Source of the DNA: Foliamicus sp963666765
GTDB lineage: Bacteria > Pseudomonadota > Gammaproteobacteria > Steroidobacterales > Foliamicaceae
Length of the DNA: 64,000 nucleotides
Direction of reading: 5' to 3'
NCBI GenBank assembly: GCA_963666765.1
Contig: OY762933.1
Coordinates: forward strand, 620,001 to 684,000
Shown here: positions 1 through 8,226 of the stretch, one piece after another
Layout of the letters: the number at the start of each line of letters is the position of its first letter
Position numbering within the stretch: the first letter of the stretch is position 1
Translations under genes and position numbers: made by a program
Notes under the pieces: generated by a model
What the model was told of the DNA's origin: nothing
The model's database searches: none
The model's input: the letters and a program-made list of their open reading frames with translations, nothing else

Positions 1-1121
1 AGGGGTCCAGTGAATAGCTGTTGGCGGGCCGTTCCAGTCCAAGGTTGTCGCGCAGTGTGCCGGGTTCGTAATCCGTTCGAAAGAGCTCTCGCACCTGCAG
101 GACCGGCACGACTTCCTCGACGAATTCGTTCAGGTTTTCCGGCAGGTAATTGGGTGTGATCGAGAAGCCGTCGGCGGCGCCGGCGCGAAACCATTCCTCG
201 CAGAAGTCGGCGATCTGCTCCGGCGTTCCGGCACGCACCAGGCTGGCGCGCGAGACCACGGCGCGTCTTGCCAGTTCGCGTATCGTGAGTTTGTCCTCGC
301 GCGCCATCTTGACGATCTGTTCCTGGACCCATTGCCCGCCCTCCGTGGTCGCGATTTCCGGCAGCGTGTCGTCGGGCGAACAATGCGAAAGATCTGCGCC
401 AATCTGCAATTGCAGGGTCTGCAGGGCAAGCGCGTCCAGGCGGGGAGCCGCCCGCCTGCACGATGACGGGGTGGCCCTGGGGCGTGCGCCCGATATTCAG
501 TGGGCCGGCAACGCGGAAGAATTCGCCCTCGTGGTCCAGTTGATGGACCTTGTCGGGAGAAAAGTACCGCCCTGCCCCGGCATCCCGGATGATGGCGTCG
601 TCTTCCCAGCTGTCCCATAGCCTGCGCACGACATCGACGAATTCCTCGGCGCGCTCGTAGCGACGGTCATGGTCCATGATCCGGTCGAAGCCGAAGTTGC
701 GCGCCTCGATTGAGCTCGTCGAGGTGACGACGTTCCATCCCGCACGACCATTCGAAATGTGGTCGAGAGACGCGAAACGGCGGGCGACCGCATACGGTTC
801 ATTGAACGTGGTGGACATGGTCGCGACCAGGCCGATGTGTTGAGTGACTGCGGCAAGCGCCCCCAGCAGCGTGCTGGGCTCGAGCTTTCCGGCGTAATCG
901 GTAGCGGCGAACGCCTCCCTGCCCTTGATATTGGGATAACCCATGGAATCGCCCGAAAAATAGATGTGCAGCTTTCCCTGCTCGGCCTTCTTCGCCAGCC
1001 GGGCAAAGTTGCTGAAGTCATGCTGATCGAGCGGGCCTTCCCTGGGATAGCGCCAGCCGCCTGGGTGAGAACCGCTGTTGTGAATGAAAGCTGCCAGAAT
1101 TAGCTGATGCGCGTCCGCCAT
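1..1121 (-). pseudogene. Luciferase-like (NtaA/SnaA/DszA-type) FMN monooxygenase, internal deletion and frame break
   Basis: The ATG at 1121 follows a good Shine-Dalgarno (AAGGAG). It opens a reading frame typical of flavin-dependent monooxygenases of the nitrilotriacetate/dibenzothiophene type: HPGGWRYP near the start, then SLDHISNGRAGWNVV, then GHPVIVQAGGS near residue 220. Directly after that motif (about 440-455) the homologous reading moves to another frame. It resumes with LALQTLQLQIGADLS and continues through GAADGFSITPNYLP and LRDNLGLERPANSY to the window edge. In this family roughly 70-90 residues normally separate these two parts, so the gene has lost about 250 bases and its frame. 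The product would be an inactive fragment. It lies downstream of an equally damaged M24 peptidase gene on the same strand. A deletion made in assembly is the alternative to genuine decay. Confidence 0.8.
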
Positions 1122-1163
1122 GCGGTCTCCTTCAGGTCCGGCGAATGCCTGCGTCGGGAACGC

Positions 1164-1460
1164 TCATTCAACGCGGTAGGTCCGGCCGCCGACACAGGAG
1201 AAAAGGCGGCCGTCGACATCATTCACGACTTCCACCACTCCCTCCTTCATGTAAATCAGGTCCTCGAAGTGGAACTTGCCGATTTCGGGCTGGAACCAGG
1301 GCAGATCGCAACTGATCACCATTCCATCCACCAGTTCGAAATCGGGAATTCCGCCGCCCGGATGCGGGACGTAATAGGTATTGATCGGGGTTGAGACGAC
1401 CAGCGCCTCGACCTGCTCGCGGTCCATGTGTTCGTCGGCGCGGTCCCGGTTAAGCAGCAT
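1164..1460 (-). pseudogene. Deletion remnant of an M24 (Xaa-Pro dipeptidase/creatinase-type) peptidase
   Basis: This is a 98-codon frame with an intact ATG, an AAGGAA ribosome site and a stop. Residues 1-30 (LLNRDRADEHMDRE, then VEALVVSTPINTYYV) match the start of M24 family peptidases. Residues 31-98 (GGGIPDF, VDGMVISCDLPW, GKFHFEDLIYM) match the last part of the same family. The creatinase N-domain and the pita-bread catalytic core with its metal ligands, normally about 280 residues, are missing. The junction is in frame near 1370-1380, so a 98-residue peptide could still be made, but it cannot be a peptidase. The neighbouring monooxygenase gene shows the same kind of internal loss. It could instead be a collapsed assembly. 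Confidence 0.72.
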
Positions 1461-1509
1461 TGGTGATTTCCTTCTTGAAGCCTGGTTGCGGTTGCTGGTG
1501 ACAGTTCAT

Positions 1510-2769
1510 TCAGGGGCCCAGTGCGCCGGCAGGGATCACACCCACGTCGTCGGCGCCGCCGACGAAACCATAGCCCTTCAGAGTAATGACTGCCAGTGCC
1601 GATGGCGGCTCCCGGTCGCTTCCTGCCACTCGTTTGGCCAGTCTCCTGAGGCTCTTTGCTCCTTCCGCCACCCGCCGCTCCCCGAGCTTGATCTCGAAAG
1701 CTGCCCAGCGCCCATCTGCAGCTTCCACAATCGCATCCACCTCCAGCCCGTCCTGCTCGCGGTAGTGATAGACGCGCGCGTCGGCGGCCTGAGCATAGAT
1801 GCGGAGGTCGCGGATGATCATGGATTCGAACAGGAAACCCAGGAACTCAAGATCACGCAGCAACCGTTCCGGTGTGGCTCGAAGAGCGGCAACTGCGACT
1901 GACGGATCCACGAAATGCCTGACCGGCGAAGTACGGAGAGTTGTCCGAGATCGCAGATGCGCGGCCCATGCGGGTTGGTTTTCCACCACCATGAGCCGTT
2001 CCAGGTCTTCAAGGTACTCGGCGGCGGTGTCCCGATTCAACCCGTTGCCGCTGCCGCCAACATCGGCTGCGAGCCTGGAGACAGCCACCGGAGTTGCAAT
2101 ATTGCGGGCCAGCGAACGGATCAGGCGTTCCACCTTGACCGGATCCCTTCTTTTCCCGCTAACTCTTGACAGGTCGGCGCGGCATATCTCGTCAACGTAT
2201 CCACGGTTGACTCGCAAGGTCGCCGCGGGGGACTTTTCGATGTTGCCCGGCCAACCCCCGGCGCAGATGAATTCCGCTGCCGAGGCTATTGAGAGTTCAG
2301 AACGTTTGGATTTCTGGCCGTCTCCTTCCAGCAGGCCCAGCAAGGAAATCTCGCCCGAGGAATGACCGGCCTCGTAGAGCGACAGCGGGCGCATGCGGAG
2401 GCGCGTAAAGCGGCCGGCGCCGGTGTGCCGCGAAGCGTCGTCGGCGGGTACGGCGGAACCTGTCAGGATGAACTGGCCTGCCAGCGAGCGCCGGTCCACC
2501 ACTCGCCTGACCTGGTTCCAGATCGACGGCTCAAGCTGCCATTCGTCGATAAGGCGGGGTGTGTCCCCTTCAAGCACCATTGCCGGCTCCACCCCGATCA
2601 TCTGGCGGGCGTTGGGGTCCACGTCCAGCATTACGCTGCTTTTGGCCGCTCGGAGAGCGGTTACGGTCTTGCCCGAAGCCCTGGCGCCTTCAATAACGAC
2701 GGCGCCGGACGCACGCAGTAATTCGGCGAGCTCCGTGTCAACGATTCTATTGAGGTAGTTTGCGGTCAT
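1510..2769 (-). CDS. AAA-type ATPase with DUF4143 C-terminal domain
   Basis: This 419-residue protein has a Walker A motif (GARASGKT) near residue 30 and a degenerate Walker B (LIDEWQ) near residue 75. A central winged-helix-like part follows. The C-terminal DUF4143 region carries a restriction-nuclease-like signature (LEVDAIVE, then AFEIKLGE). Such P-loop proteins are widespread and poorly understood. Many sit near mobile or accessory genes and some behave like toxins or defence components, but no function is assigned here. The start was placed at the internal ATG at 2769 (MTANYLNRIV), because the upstream extension to 2862 is AT-rich and unlike the family. The 273 bases between this start and the next gene (2770-3043) are AT-rich at 2815-2895 and probably hold divergent promoters. 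Confidence 0.85.
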   Translation of the reverse strand: MTANYLNRIVDTELAELLRASGAVVIEGARASGKTVTALRAAKSSVMLDVDPNARQMIGVEPAMVLEGDTPRLIDEWQLEPSIWNQVRRVVDRRSLAGQFILTGSAVPADDASRHTGAGRFTRLRMRPLSLYEAGHSSGEISLLGLLEGDGQKSKRSELSIASAAEFICAGGWPGNIEKSPAATLRVNRGYVDEICRADLSRVSGKRRDPVKVERLIRSLARNIATPVAVSRLAADVGGSGNGLNRDTAAEYLEDLERLMVVENQPAWAAHLRSRTTLRTSPVRHFVDPSVAVAALRATPERLLRDLEFLGFLFESMIIRDLRIYAQAADARVYHYREQDGLEVDAIVEAADGRWAAFEIKLGERRVAEGAKSLRRLAKRVAGSDREPPSALAVITLKGYGFVGGADDVGVIPAGALGP

Positions 2770-3043
2770 GGCGCCGGCGTTATGGAGAATGTAGAAACAA
2801 TAGCCTTGGCGATCCCCGATTGCAAGCTGTAACAGGTAATTTATAGAGGAAATAAAGAGCAAATAAAAGGTATAAGAAAAGGCAAATTAATGAGCAGATG
2901 ACAAGCTGTTTATCGCAAATGTGGCCGAACGAAGCACCATTGGCCTGACATTTGTGGTGGTGAAGGGCCGTAGCGGCAGGAAGCCGGCCCCCGGCGTAAC
3001 ATGTATTGTGGCGATCAGCAATTCAATGAGGTCTGGACACCTG

Positions 3044-3982
3044 ATGATCAACCGACGTGAATTCGTCTTGGCTGCCGGCATAAGCGCTACGGCTCTTGCG
3101 CCACCTGCACCTGGCGCCGTAAATCCCGTGTCCTACGCGACCGCCCCGGAAGGCCCCTGGGAATCTTGGGGAGAGTTGCGCCGTGCGGGCGGGGTCCTGC
3201 ATTACGCAGCAACGGGACCGGACGACACGGGCAAGCCGCTTGTCATCCTGCTGCACCGGCTGGGCGGCTGGTTGTCCGATTGGCGGCATGTGGCCGCCAT
3301 TCTTGGCCGGGAGCGGCGTGTCATTGCGTTCGACCTGCCCGGCCACGGGGGATCCCAGTGGCAGGGGCGCCCGCCGTATATCCAGACCCTCGGCGAATCG
3401 GCGGCCCTGCTGGTCGGGGCCTTCGATGAATTGGAAATAGACACGGTGGATCTGATCGGGACGTCACTGGGCGGATGCGTGAGCGTGATCCTGGCGGCGT
3501 TATGGCCGGAACGAATCAACAAGCTGGCGATCGTGTCGTCAGCGTTGGCGCCACGCCGGTCTCTCGATCAGATCCGCGCCCTGATTGACGAAGTGCAAGC
3601 CGATCTGTTTGATGAGAACGGTCTGCCGATCACCTTCCGGGAAAGCATGCTGAGCGAGACGTTCGGCATTGTCGATACCCACGATATCTATGTCGAGAGC
3701 CTCGCCAGCCGAGCAGCGGCGGGGCTTTGGATCCAGCCCTCGGAAAGAGGCGTTGCCATTACCGATATCGTCGGGACGCTCGCCCGGGCTAAAGTGCCGA
3801 CTCTGATCGTGTATGGCGAAAACGATCAGGCGTACGGCAAATACCGCGCCGGCGCCGAAGCTGCGCTTCCGGGCGCAATCTTCCTGGAAATCGCAAACTC
3901 CGGCGCATTCGCAATGCAGGAAGAACCTGCCGCCTTGGCGCGAATGCTGAGCGATTTCATCGAAACCGATCGCACTGACTAG
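3044..3982 (+). CDS. Tat-type secreted alpha/beta hydrolase lacking the catalytic histidine
   Basis: This is a 312-residue alpha/beta hydrolase-fold protein. It begins with a twin-arginine-like signal (NRREFVLAAG) followed by a small hydrophobic stretch and Pro/Ala-rich residues. The nucleophile elbow is GTSLGG with Ser141, and an acid is present in YGENDQ. The position that should carry the catalytic His reads NSGAFAMQEEP. The family form would be SGHF, so Ala288 replaces His. The oxyanion loop is also unusual (LLHRLGG rather than LHG). As written it should be a weak or non-hydrolytic enzyme, or use another residue. The start at 3044 was preferred to 2921 because the signal peptide begins there; an ATG at 3026 is also possible. 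It heads a run of hydrolase genes on the plus strand. Confidence 0.8.
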   Translation: MINRREFVLAAGISATALAPPAPGAVNPVSYATAPEGPWESWGELRRAGGVLHYAATGPDDTGKPLVILLHRLGGWLSDWRHVAAILGRERRVIAFDLPGHGGSQWQGRPPYIQTLGESAALLVGAFDELEIDTVDLIGTSLGGCVSVILAALWPERINKLAIVSSALAPRRSLDQIRALIDEVQADLFDENGLPITFRESMLSETFGIVDTHDIYVESLASRAAAGLWIQPSERGVAITDIVGTLARAKVPTLIVYGENDQAYGKYRAGAEAALPGAIFLEIANSGAFAMQEEPAALARMLSDFIETDRTD

Positions 3983-4021
3983 TGCCTGCCTGTTGACCCG
4001 CAGTATGGAGAATATTGCCTG

Positions 4022-4837
4022 ATGCGACCTACAAAAGCCTATGCACCCGGCCGCTTCCGCCAGCTGCACTATCGGATTGTGACTCCCGAAGCGGCTTCGC
4101 AGCCGCCGTTGCTGTGTCTGCACCAGACGCCAAGCAACAGTCGTCAGTGGGAACCCATACAGCCGTTCCTCGCGAAGGACAGGGTGGTCGTCGCCCCCGA
4201 CACGCCGGGTTACGGCATGAGCGATCCGCCGCCCGAGCCGCTGGAAATCGGGGACTACGCCGACGCGATGTTCAGCTTCATGGAGCACCTGGCAAGCCGT
4301 GGGATCGTTGCGCCGGGTCCTTTCGATGTGATGGGTTATCACACGGGCTCGATCACCGCCACGGAAATGGCGCGCCGGGACGCCCAGCGGGTTCGGCGTT
4401 GCGTATTGTTTGGCCTGGCGGCGTACCCTGAAGACGTTCGTGTCGAGAGACTCGACCGACTGAGCGAACGTTTTCCGCCGCCGGACCGCACGCTTCATCA
4501 TGTCGAAAAACTCTGGTCGCTCATTGGCGAGCTGGCGGACCCCGGAATACCGGCCGAAGAACTTCATATCGGCATGGCCGACGCCCTGCGTCTGGGAAAG
4601 AGGCTCCCGTGGGGCTATATCGCAGTCTATCGCTATGATTTCCTGGGCGCCATGGCGGAAGTCAGCCAACCGGTGCTCGTTCTCAATCCCGAGGACGACC
4701 TGTGGGCCGTGACCCACCAGACCTCGCATCTGTTCAGGAACGGACGCCGAATCGACATCCCGGGCTTTTCCCACGGTGTTCTTACTATTCGGCGCGACTA
4801 CCTCGTCGAGGAGATTGAGCGCTTCCTGAGGCTATGA
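4022..4837 (+). CDS. Alpha/beta hydrolase with G-Y-H-T-G elbow (His at nucleophile position)
   Basis: This 271-residue protein has no signal peptide and is probably cytoplasmic. Fold landmarks are clear: LCLHQTP at the oxyanion strand, APDTPGYGMSDPP after strand 4, LNPEDD at the acid position and GFSHGVLTI with the late His. The elbow, normally G-x-S-x-G, reads GYHTG, placing His107 where the nucleophilic Ser should be. Two other genes here (5814-6782 and 12211-13068) have the same H-T-G elbow, so this is a subfamily trait and not an error. The reaction cannot be predicted. It is translationally coupled (ATGA) to the next gene, a membrane-anchored hydrolase, and the same type order recurs at 13068-11169 on the other strand. 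Confidence 0.82.
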   Translation: MRPTKAYAPGRFRQLHYRIVTPEAASQPPLLCLHQTPSNSRQWEPIQPFLAKDRVVVAPDTPGYGMSDPPPEPLEIGDYADAMFSFMEHLASRGIVAPGPFDVMGYHTGSITATEMARRDAQRVRRCVLFGLAAYPEDVRVERLDRLSERFPPPDRTLHHVEKLWSLIGELADPGIPAEELHIGMADALRLGKRLPWGYIAVYRYDFLGAMAEVSQPVLVLNPEDDLWAVTHQTSHLFRNGRRIDIPGFSHGVLTIRRDYLVEEIERFLRL

Positions 4838-5805
4838 CCAGGGTGATCAAGCGGCTGGCCATCGTGGCCCTGATTCTGGCGTCTGGCGTCGCAGCATTTG
4901 TATTCGCCGCCCGCGCTGGCTGGTTGACGCCGGGCGAAGAGGCCTTGCGCGCCCGTTACGGTTTGGCGGAATCCCAATTCGTGACTGTGGACGGGCAGAC
5001 GGTGCATTTCACCGACCAGGGCGAGGGTCCGGCTGTCGTGCTCGTGCATGGCAGCTACGGCAGCTTGCGCAATTGGGATGAGTGGGCCGAGGCAATGGTC
5101 CCGCGGTACCGGGTCATACGCTTCGACCGCCCGCGCATGGGCCTGTCCGGCCCGGCGCCTGACGGGCGGACCGGAAGTGAACAGGAACCTCGTGTCATTG
5201 ACGCGCTCACGGAAAAGCTTGGCGTGGAGCGCTTCTTTCTGGCGGTGACCTCGAGCGCCGGAGTTTCCGGTACCGCATATGCCGCGGATCATCCGCAGCG
5301 GATACGCGGCCTGATACTGAGCAACATTTCCGTCGGGTCCTATACAGGGCGATCGGAGCGCTCGGCAACCCTACGATTTCTGCTGATGATGGATCCCTGG
5401 TTGAAAGGTTGGCGCTCAACCGAATTCTGGCGCCAGGTTCTGCTCATCAATCTGGAGAACGACGAGAAAGTCACCGAAGATCTTGCCCGCGAGTGGTCGG
5501 AACTGAATAACCGGGCGCAACGCATGCCGCCCCCTGCCCCCGGCAACCGGACCGAGCTTTCACAACGGACCATCGAAGGTCTCGGCCGCATGTCGGTACC
5601 AACGCTATTGCTCTGGTCCGACAACGACCACGAGCGGCCCGTGGAAATCGTCGGCCGCTACGGCTATGAACTACTGGGCTCGCCGGACAAGCGCCTGGAG
5701 ATCGTGGCGAATTGCGGACACATCCTTCCGCTGGACTGCGGATCGGAAAGCGCGCGCAATGCGCTGGCGTTTTTCGACCGGCTCACCGCAGCCGAAACGG
5801 AGTAA
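4834..5805 (+). CDS. Membrane-anchored alpha/beta hydrolase (type a)
   Basis: This 323-residue protein starts with a positively charged end and one hydrophobic segment (about residues 8-26). That predicts an inner-membrane anchor with the hydrolase domain in the periplasm. The domain shows FTDQGEGPAVVLVHGS, then FDRPRMGLSGP. Its elbow is VTSSAG (Ser141), the acid lies in WSDNDHE and the His in NCGHILPLD, so a full Ser-Asp-His triad is plausible. The ATG overlaps the stop of the preceding gene as ATGA, which indicates coupled translation and shared use. Closest relatives within the window are the proteins at 9402, 11169, 13129 and 19092, which share the anchored N-terminus and the GLSGP-like motif. 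The substrate is unknown; esters, lactones or carbon-carbon bonds are all possible for the fold. Confidence 0.82.
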   Translation: MTRVIKRLAIVALILASGVAAFVFAARAGWLTPGEEALRARYGLAESQFVTVDGQTVHFTDQGEGPAVVLVHGSYGSLRNWDEWAEAMVPRYRVIRFDRPRMGLSGPAPDGRTGSEQEPRVIDALTEKLGVERFFLAVTSSAGVSGTAYAADHPQRIRGLILSNISVGSYTGRSERSATLRFLLMMDPWLKGWRSTEFWRQVLLINLENDEKVTEDLAREWSELNNRAQRMPPPAPGNRTELSQRTIEGLGRMSVPTLLLWSDNDHERPVEIVGRYGYELLGSPDKRLEIVANCGHILPLDCGSESARNALAFFDRLTAAETE

Positions 5806-5813
5806 TCACGCAA

Positions 5814-6782
5814 TCAGGCGGAAGCCTCGGAGACGAATTCCGCAACCCGTTCGGCCCACCTCTGCGGATCCAGCATCAACGAGAAGGAACCGCCGTCGGA
5901 AAATACCTCCAGGCTGAAGTCGGCCCGCCGTCCGGCTACCTGCCTGTCCTTCTCGTGAAGGCTGTCGCCGCTGTCCGTGAAGATACGGGAGGGCGCACGA
6001 ATCCGGTCCACATCCGCCGCCATGTCGTTGGAGAAAACAGCCCGGTAAGTGGGTGTGTCGAAGCCGGCCCACCAGGCGCCCAGCGTTCCCCAGTTCGCCG
6101 TCGAAAGCCCGCGAGGAATGGGCGCGCGACTGTGTATTGCGGCAAATGTCTCCGACATGTGCGAACCGTCCCCTTGCAGCTGGACCTGCGGCGCGGCTTG
6201 CGCAAGCCTGGACTCCCGCTCGGCCGCGCTGTACACCGGACATCCATGCAGCACGACGGAAGCTGTGCGGTCGGGATGGCGGGCCGCGAACGATGCGGCA
6301 ATTGAAGCGCCGGTGTGGTGCCCGGCCACGGCGACCCGCTCTACGTTCTGGCCATCAAGAAGATCGGCAAGATTGTCGGCAAGGTCGGCGATGGTTACCG
6401 AGTCCGGTGGAGGGTCCGACATCCCGTAGCCCGGATTGTCCGGCGCAATCGTGTCAAAACCCATATCCGCCAGGAGGGGTTGTATGTCAACCCATTCCGC
6501 CAGGCCGAAGGGCGTTTGATGCAGTAACAGGACCGGTGTTCTGTGCTCGCCGCCGGCCTGCCCGGGCAAACGGCGGTAATGCAAGGCCCCAAGCCGGCAC
6601 TGCGCATAACCCTTCCCGCCCGCCAGGGCCGAAGCGCCCGTCCATTTTTCTCCCACGCCCGCGTAACGGGCCTTGCCGGTACTCACTGTTGTCTCTCCTT
6701 CAGCCATTGCCGCGCTTATCCATTGCCCGCGCCCGGCCACCGCACTGCCGATGAGGCCCCCGATGACCGTTCTGCGACGCAT
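5814..6782 (-). CDS. Alpha/beta hydrolase with G-H-H-T-G elbow, Tat-like N-terminus
   Basis: This 322-residue protein begins MRRRTVIGGLIGSAVAGRG, which resembles a short twin-arginine export signal. The core has LLLHQTPFG, APDNPGYGMSDPPP and an elbow GHHTG that puts His156 at the nucleophile position. The usual late His is also missing: the corresponding loop reads DGGSFSLMLDP. Overall it is most like the product of 4022-4837. The ATG at 6782 overlaps the stop of the FAD-dehydrogenase gene as TGATG, so the two are translationally coupled. An upstream TTG at 6785 would add only one residue. With the usual nucleophile and His both absent, a conventional serine-hydrolase mechanism is unlikely. 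Confidence 0.8.
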   Translation of the reverse strand: MRRRTVIGGLIGSAVAGRGQWISAAMAEGETTVSTGKARYAGVGEKWTGASALAGGKGYAQCRLGALHYRRLPGQAGGEHRTPVLLLHQTPFGLAEWVDIQPLLADMGFDTIAPDNPGYGMSDPPPDSVTIADLADNLADLLDGQNVERVAVAGHHTGASIAASFAARHPDRTASVVLHGCPVYSAAERESRLAQAAPQVQLQGDGSHMSETFAAIHSRAPIPRGLSTANWGTLGAWWAGFDTPTYRAVFSNDMAADVDRIRAPSRIFTDSGDSLHEKDRQVAGRRADFSLEVFSDGGSFSLMLDPQRWAERVAEFVSEASA

Positions 6783-8212
6783 CAAAACTCAACCAGCCGC
6801 TCGCCCAGCAAACGGCCGAAAACGATACACGGCATGACCATCATCCCGCCCACGAATGCATTGCCCTGAAGCTGCCCGGAACCCAGGATCTCACCCGCGG
6901 CGTACAAGCTCGGGATTGCGGCGCCGTCCGGGCGGACGACCTGCAAACTCTCGTTGACCGCAACGCCGACGGTCGAACTCACCGAACCGCCCTGCTGACG
7001 GATTGCGTAGAAAGGCGGCTTTTCGATAGCGGCGGGCAAATGTGAACGTCCCAGCGCATCCTTGCCGGCCGCTACGCCGGAATTGAACTCGGCGACAGTA
7101 TCGGCAAGGACATCGCCGGGCACGCCGATATCTTCCGCGAGCGATTCCAGGCTGTCGGCCCTGCGGAAAACCTCGCAGCTGTTGAACGCCTCCGCCATCT
7201 GCTCTCGAGACCAGTCATATACGATCGGCGGCGCCTGGCGGAAAATGGAATCGTCGAAAACGATCCAGTAGCGCAACTTCGGCTGGTCCAGCAGTGCGTG
7301 CTCGCGAACATCAATGCTGGGCTCATCTTCCCTCACGAAGCGCTGGCCGTGGGCATTCACGTAGATTTCCCAAGGCAGCCGCGCCTCGGGGTAGGTATTG
7401 GCCCGCCCCAGCATGGACTTGGGGTATGGGCCATCCTCCAGCAGCCAGCCGAAGTTCGAGAGATACTTGTCGCGCCCGCGCAGGTATCCGCCTGCCGCAA
7501 CCGCAAGGTCGTAGCCGTCACCCTGGGCAAACTCGTACGCGCCGTTCAGGTAAAGCTTGTAACCGCACAGGCGCCGGAACATTACGGGGTTGGCTGCGTA
7601 TCCGCCGCTTGTCAGCACGACGTTTTTTCCTGCGGCCGATGATTCCCTGCCCTCTCCATCGACGAGTTCGACGCCATTCACAACACCGTCGCGATCCTGC
7701 ATCAGGCCCGTCACCCTCGTGCCGGTGAGGACCTTGATACGGCCAAGGGCTTCCTGCTCGCGCATAGCCGGCTCCAACACATCCAGCACCGACTTGCCGA
7801 AGTCGTTTCCCCAGTAGTAACGCGCCACCTCGTAACGTTCATGCGCGCTTTCGACGGAGGGGCATTGGTCCTGGACGTCGAAACCACGCTCCATCAACCA
7901 GTCGAAGGCGTCTGCGGCGTTGAAGATGCTCAGCCTTGCGAGCACCGGATCGATCGTGCCGCGGCTTATGCGCATCACCTCTTCCAGGTGTTTCTCGGGC
8001 GAATCCTCGATGCCTTTCTCCGCCTGCAGGCGGGTGCCCGCCGCGCTCATCTGTCCGAAGCTCACCAGCAGCGTTCCCCCGATCCTCTCCGCCGCCTCGA
8101 CAAGAAGGACCCGCCCGCCTCGTTGCGCCGCCATGGTTGCCGCCGGCAGCCCCGTCGTGCCGGCGCCGACCACGATCACGTCCCACGTCCCGGATTTCGA
8201 ATTGCTGCTCAT
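6782..8212 (-). CDS. FAD-dependent oxidoreductase, fumarate reductase/ketosteroid dehydrogenase type (FAD_binding_2)
   Basis: This 476-residue flavoprotein has an N-terminal dinucleotide-binding fold (VIVVGAGTTGLPAA) followed by GGRVLLVEAAERIGGT. A substrate cap domain fills the middle. The C-terminal FAD-contact segment reads LYAAGEILGSGQLQGNAF. The layout matches the family that includes fumarate reductase flavoproteins and 3-ketosteroid delta-1-dehydrogenase. The family oxidises or reduces a carbon-carbon bond next to a carbonyl, but the actual substrate is not evident. It has no signal peptide and is therefore probably cytoplasmic. It lies in a minus-strand unit: APH-like kinase (14-base gap), this gene, then the G-H-H-T-G hydrolase (overlapping TGATG), so all three probably act on one compound. 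Confidence 0.85.
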   Translation of the reverse strand: MSSNSKSGTWDVIVVGAGTTGLPAATMAAQRGGRVLLVEAAERIGGTLLVSFGQMSAAGTRLQAEKGIEDSPEKHLEEVMRISRGTIDPVLARLSIFNAADAFDWLMERGFDVQDQCPSVESAHERYEVARYYWGNDFGKSVLDVLEPAMREQEALGRIKVLTGTRVTGLMQDRDGVVNGVELVDGEGRESSAAGKNVVLTSGGYAANPVMFRRLCGYKLYLNGAYEFAQGDGYDLAVAAGGYLRGRDKYLSNFGWLLEDGPYPKSMLGRANTYPEARLPWEIYVNAHGQRFVREDEPSIDVREHALLDQPKLRYWIVFDDSIFRQAPPIVYDWSREQMAEAFNSCEVFRRADSLESLAEDIGVPGDVLADTVAEFNSGVAAGKDALGRSHLPAAIEKPPFYAIRQQGGSVSSTVGVAVNESLQVVRPDGAAIPSLYAAGEILGSGQLQGNAFVGGMMVMPCIVFGRLLGERLVEF

Positions 8213-8226
8213 TCCATTTCTCCCGA

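Noticed and set aside
3539..4774. Minus-strand open frame of 411 codons opposite two hydrolase genes
   Set aside because: It is a mirror of G+C-rich codons; it has no domain and spans the intergenic gap between two well-supported genes.
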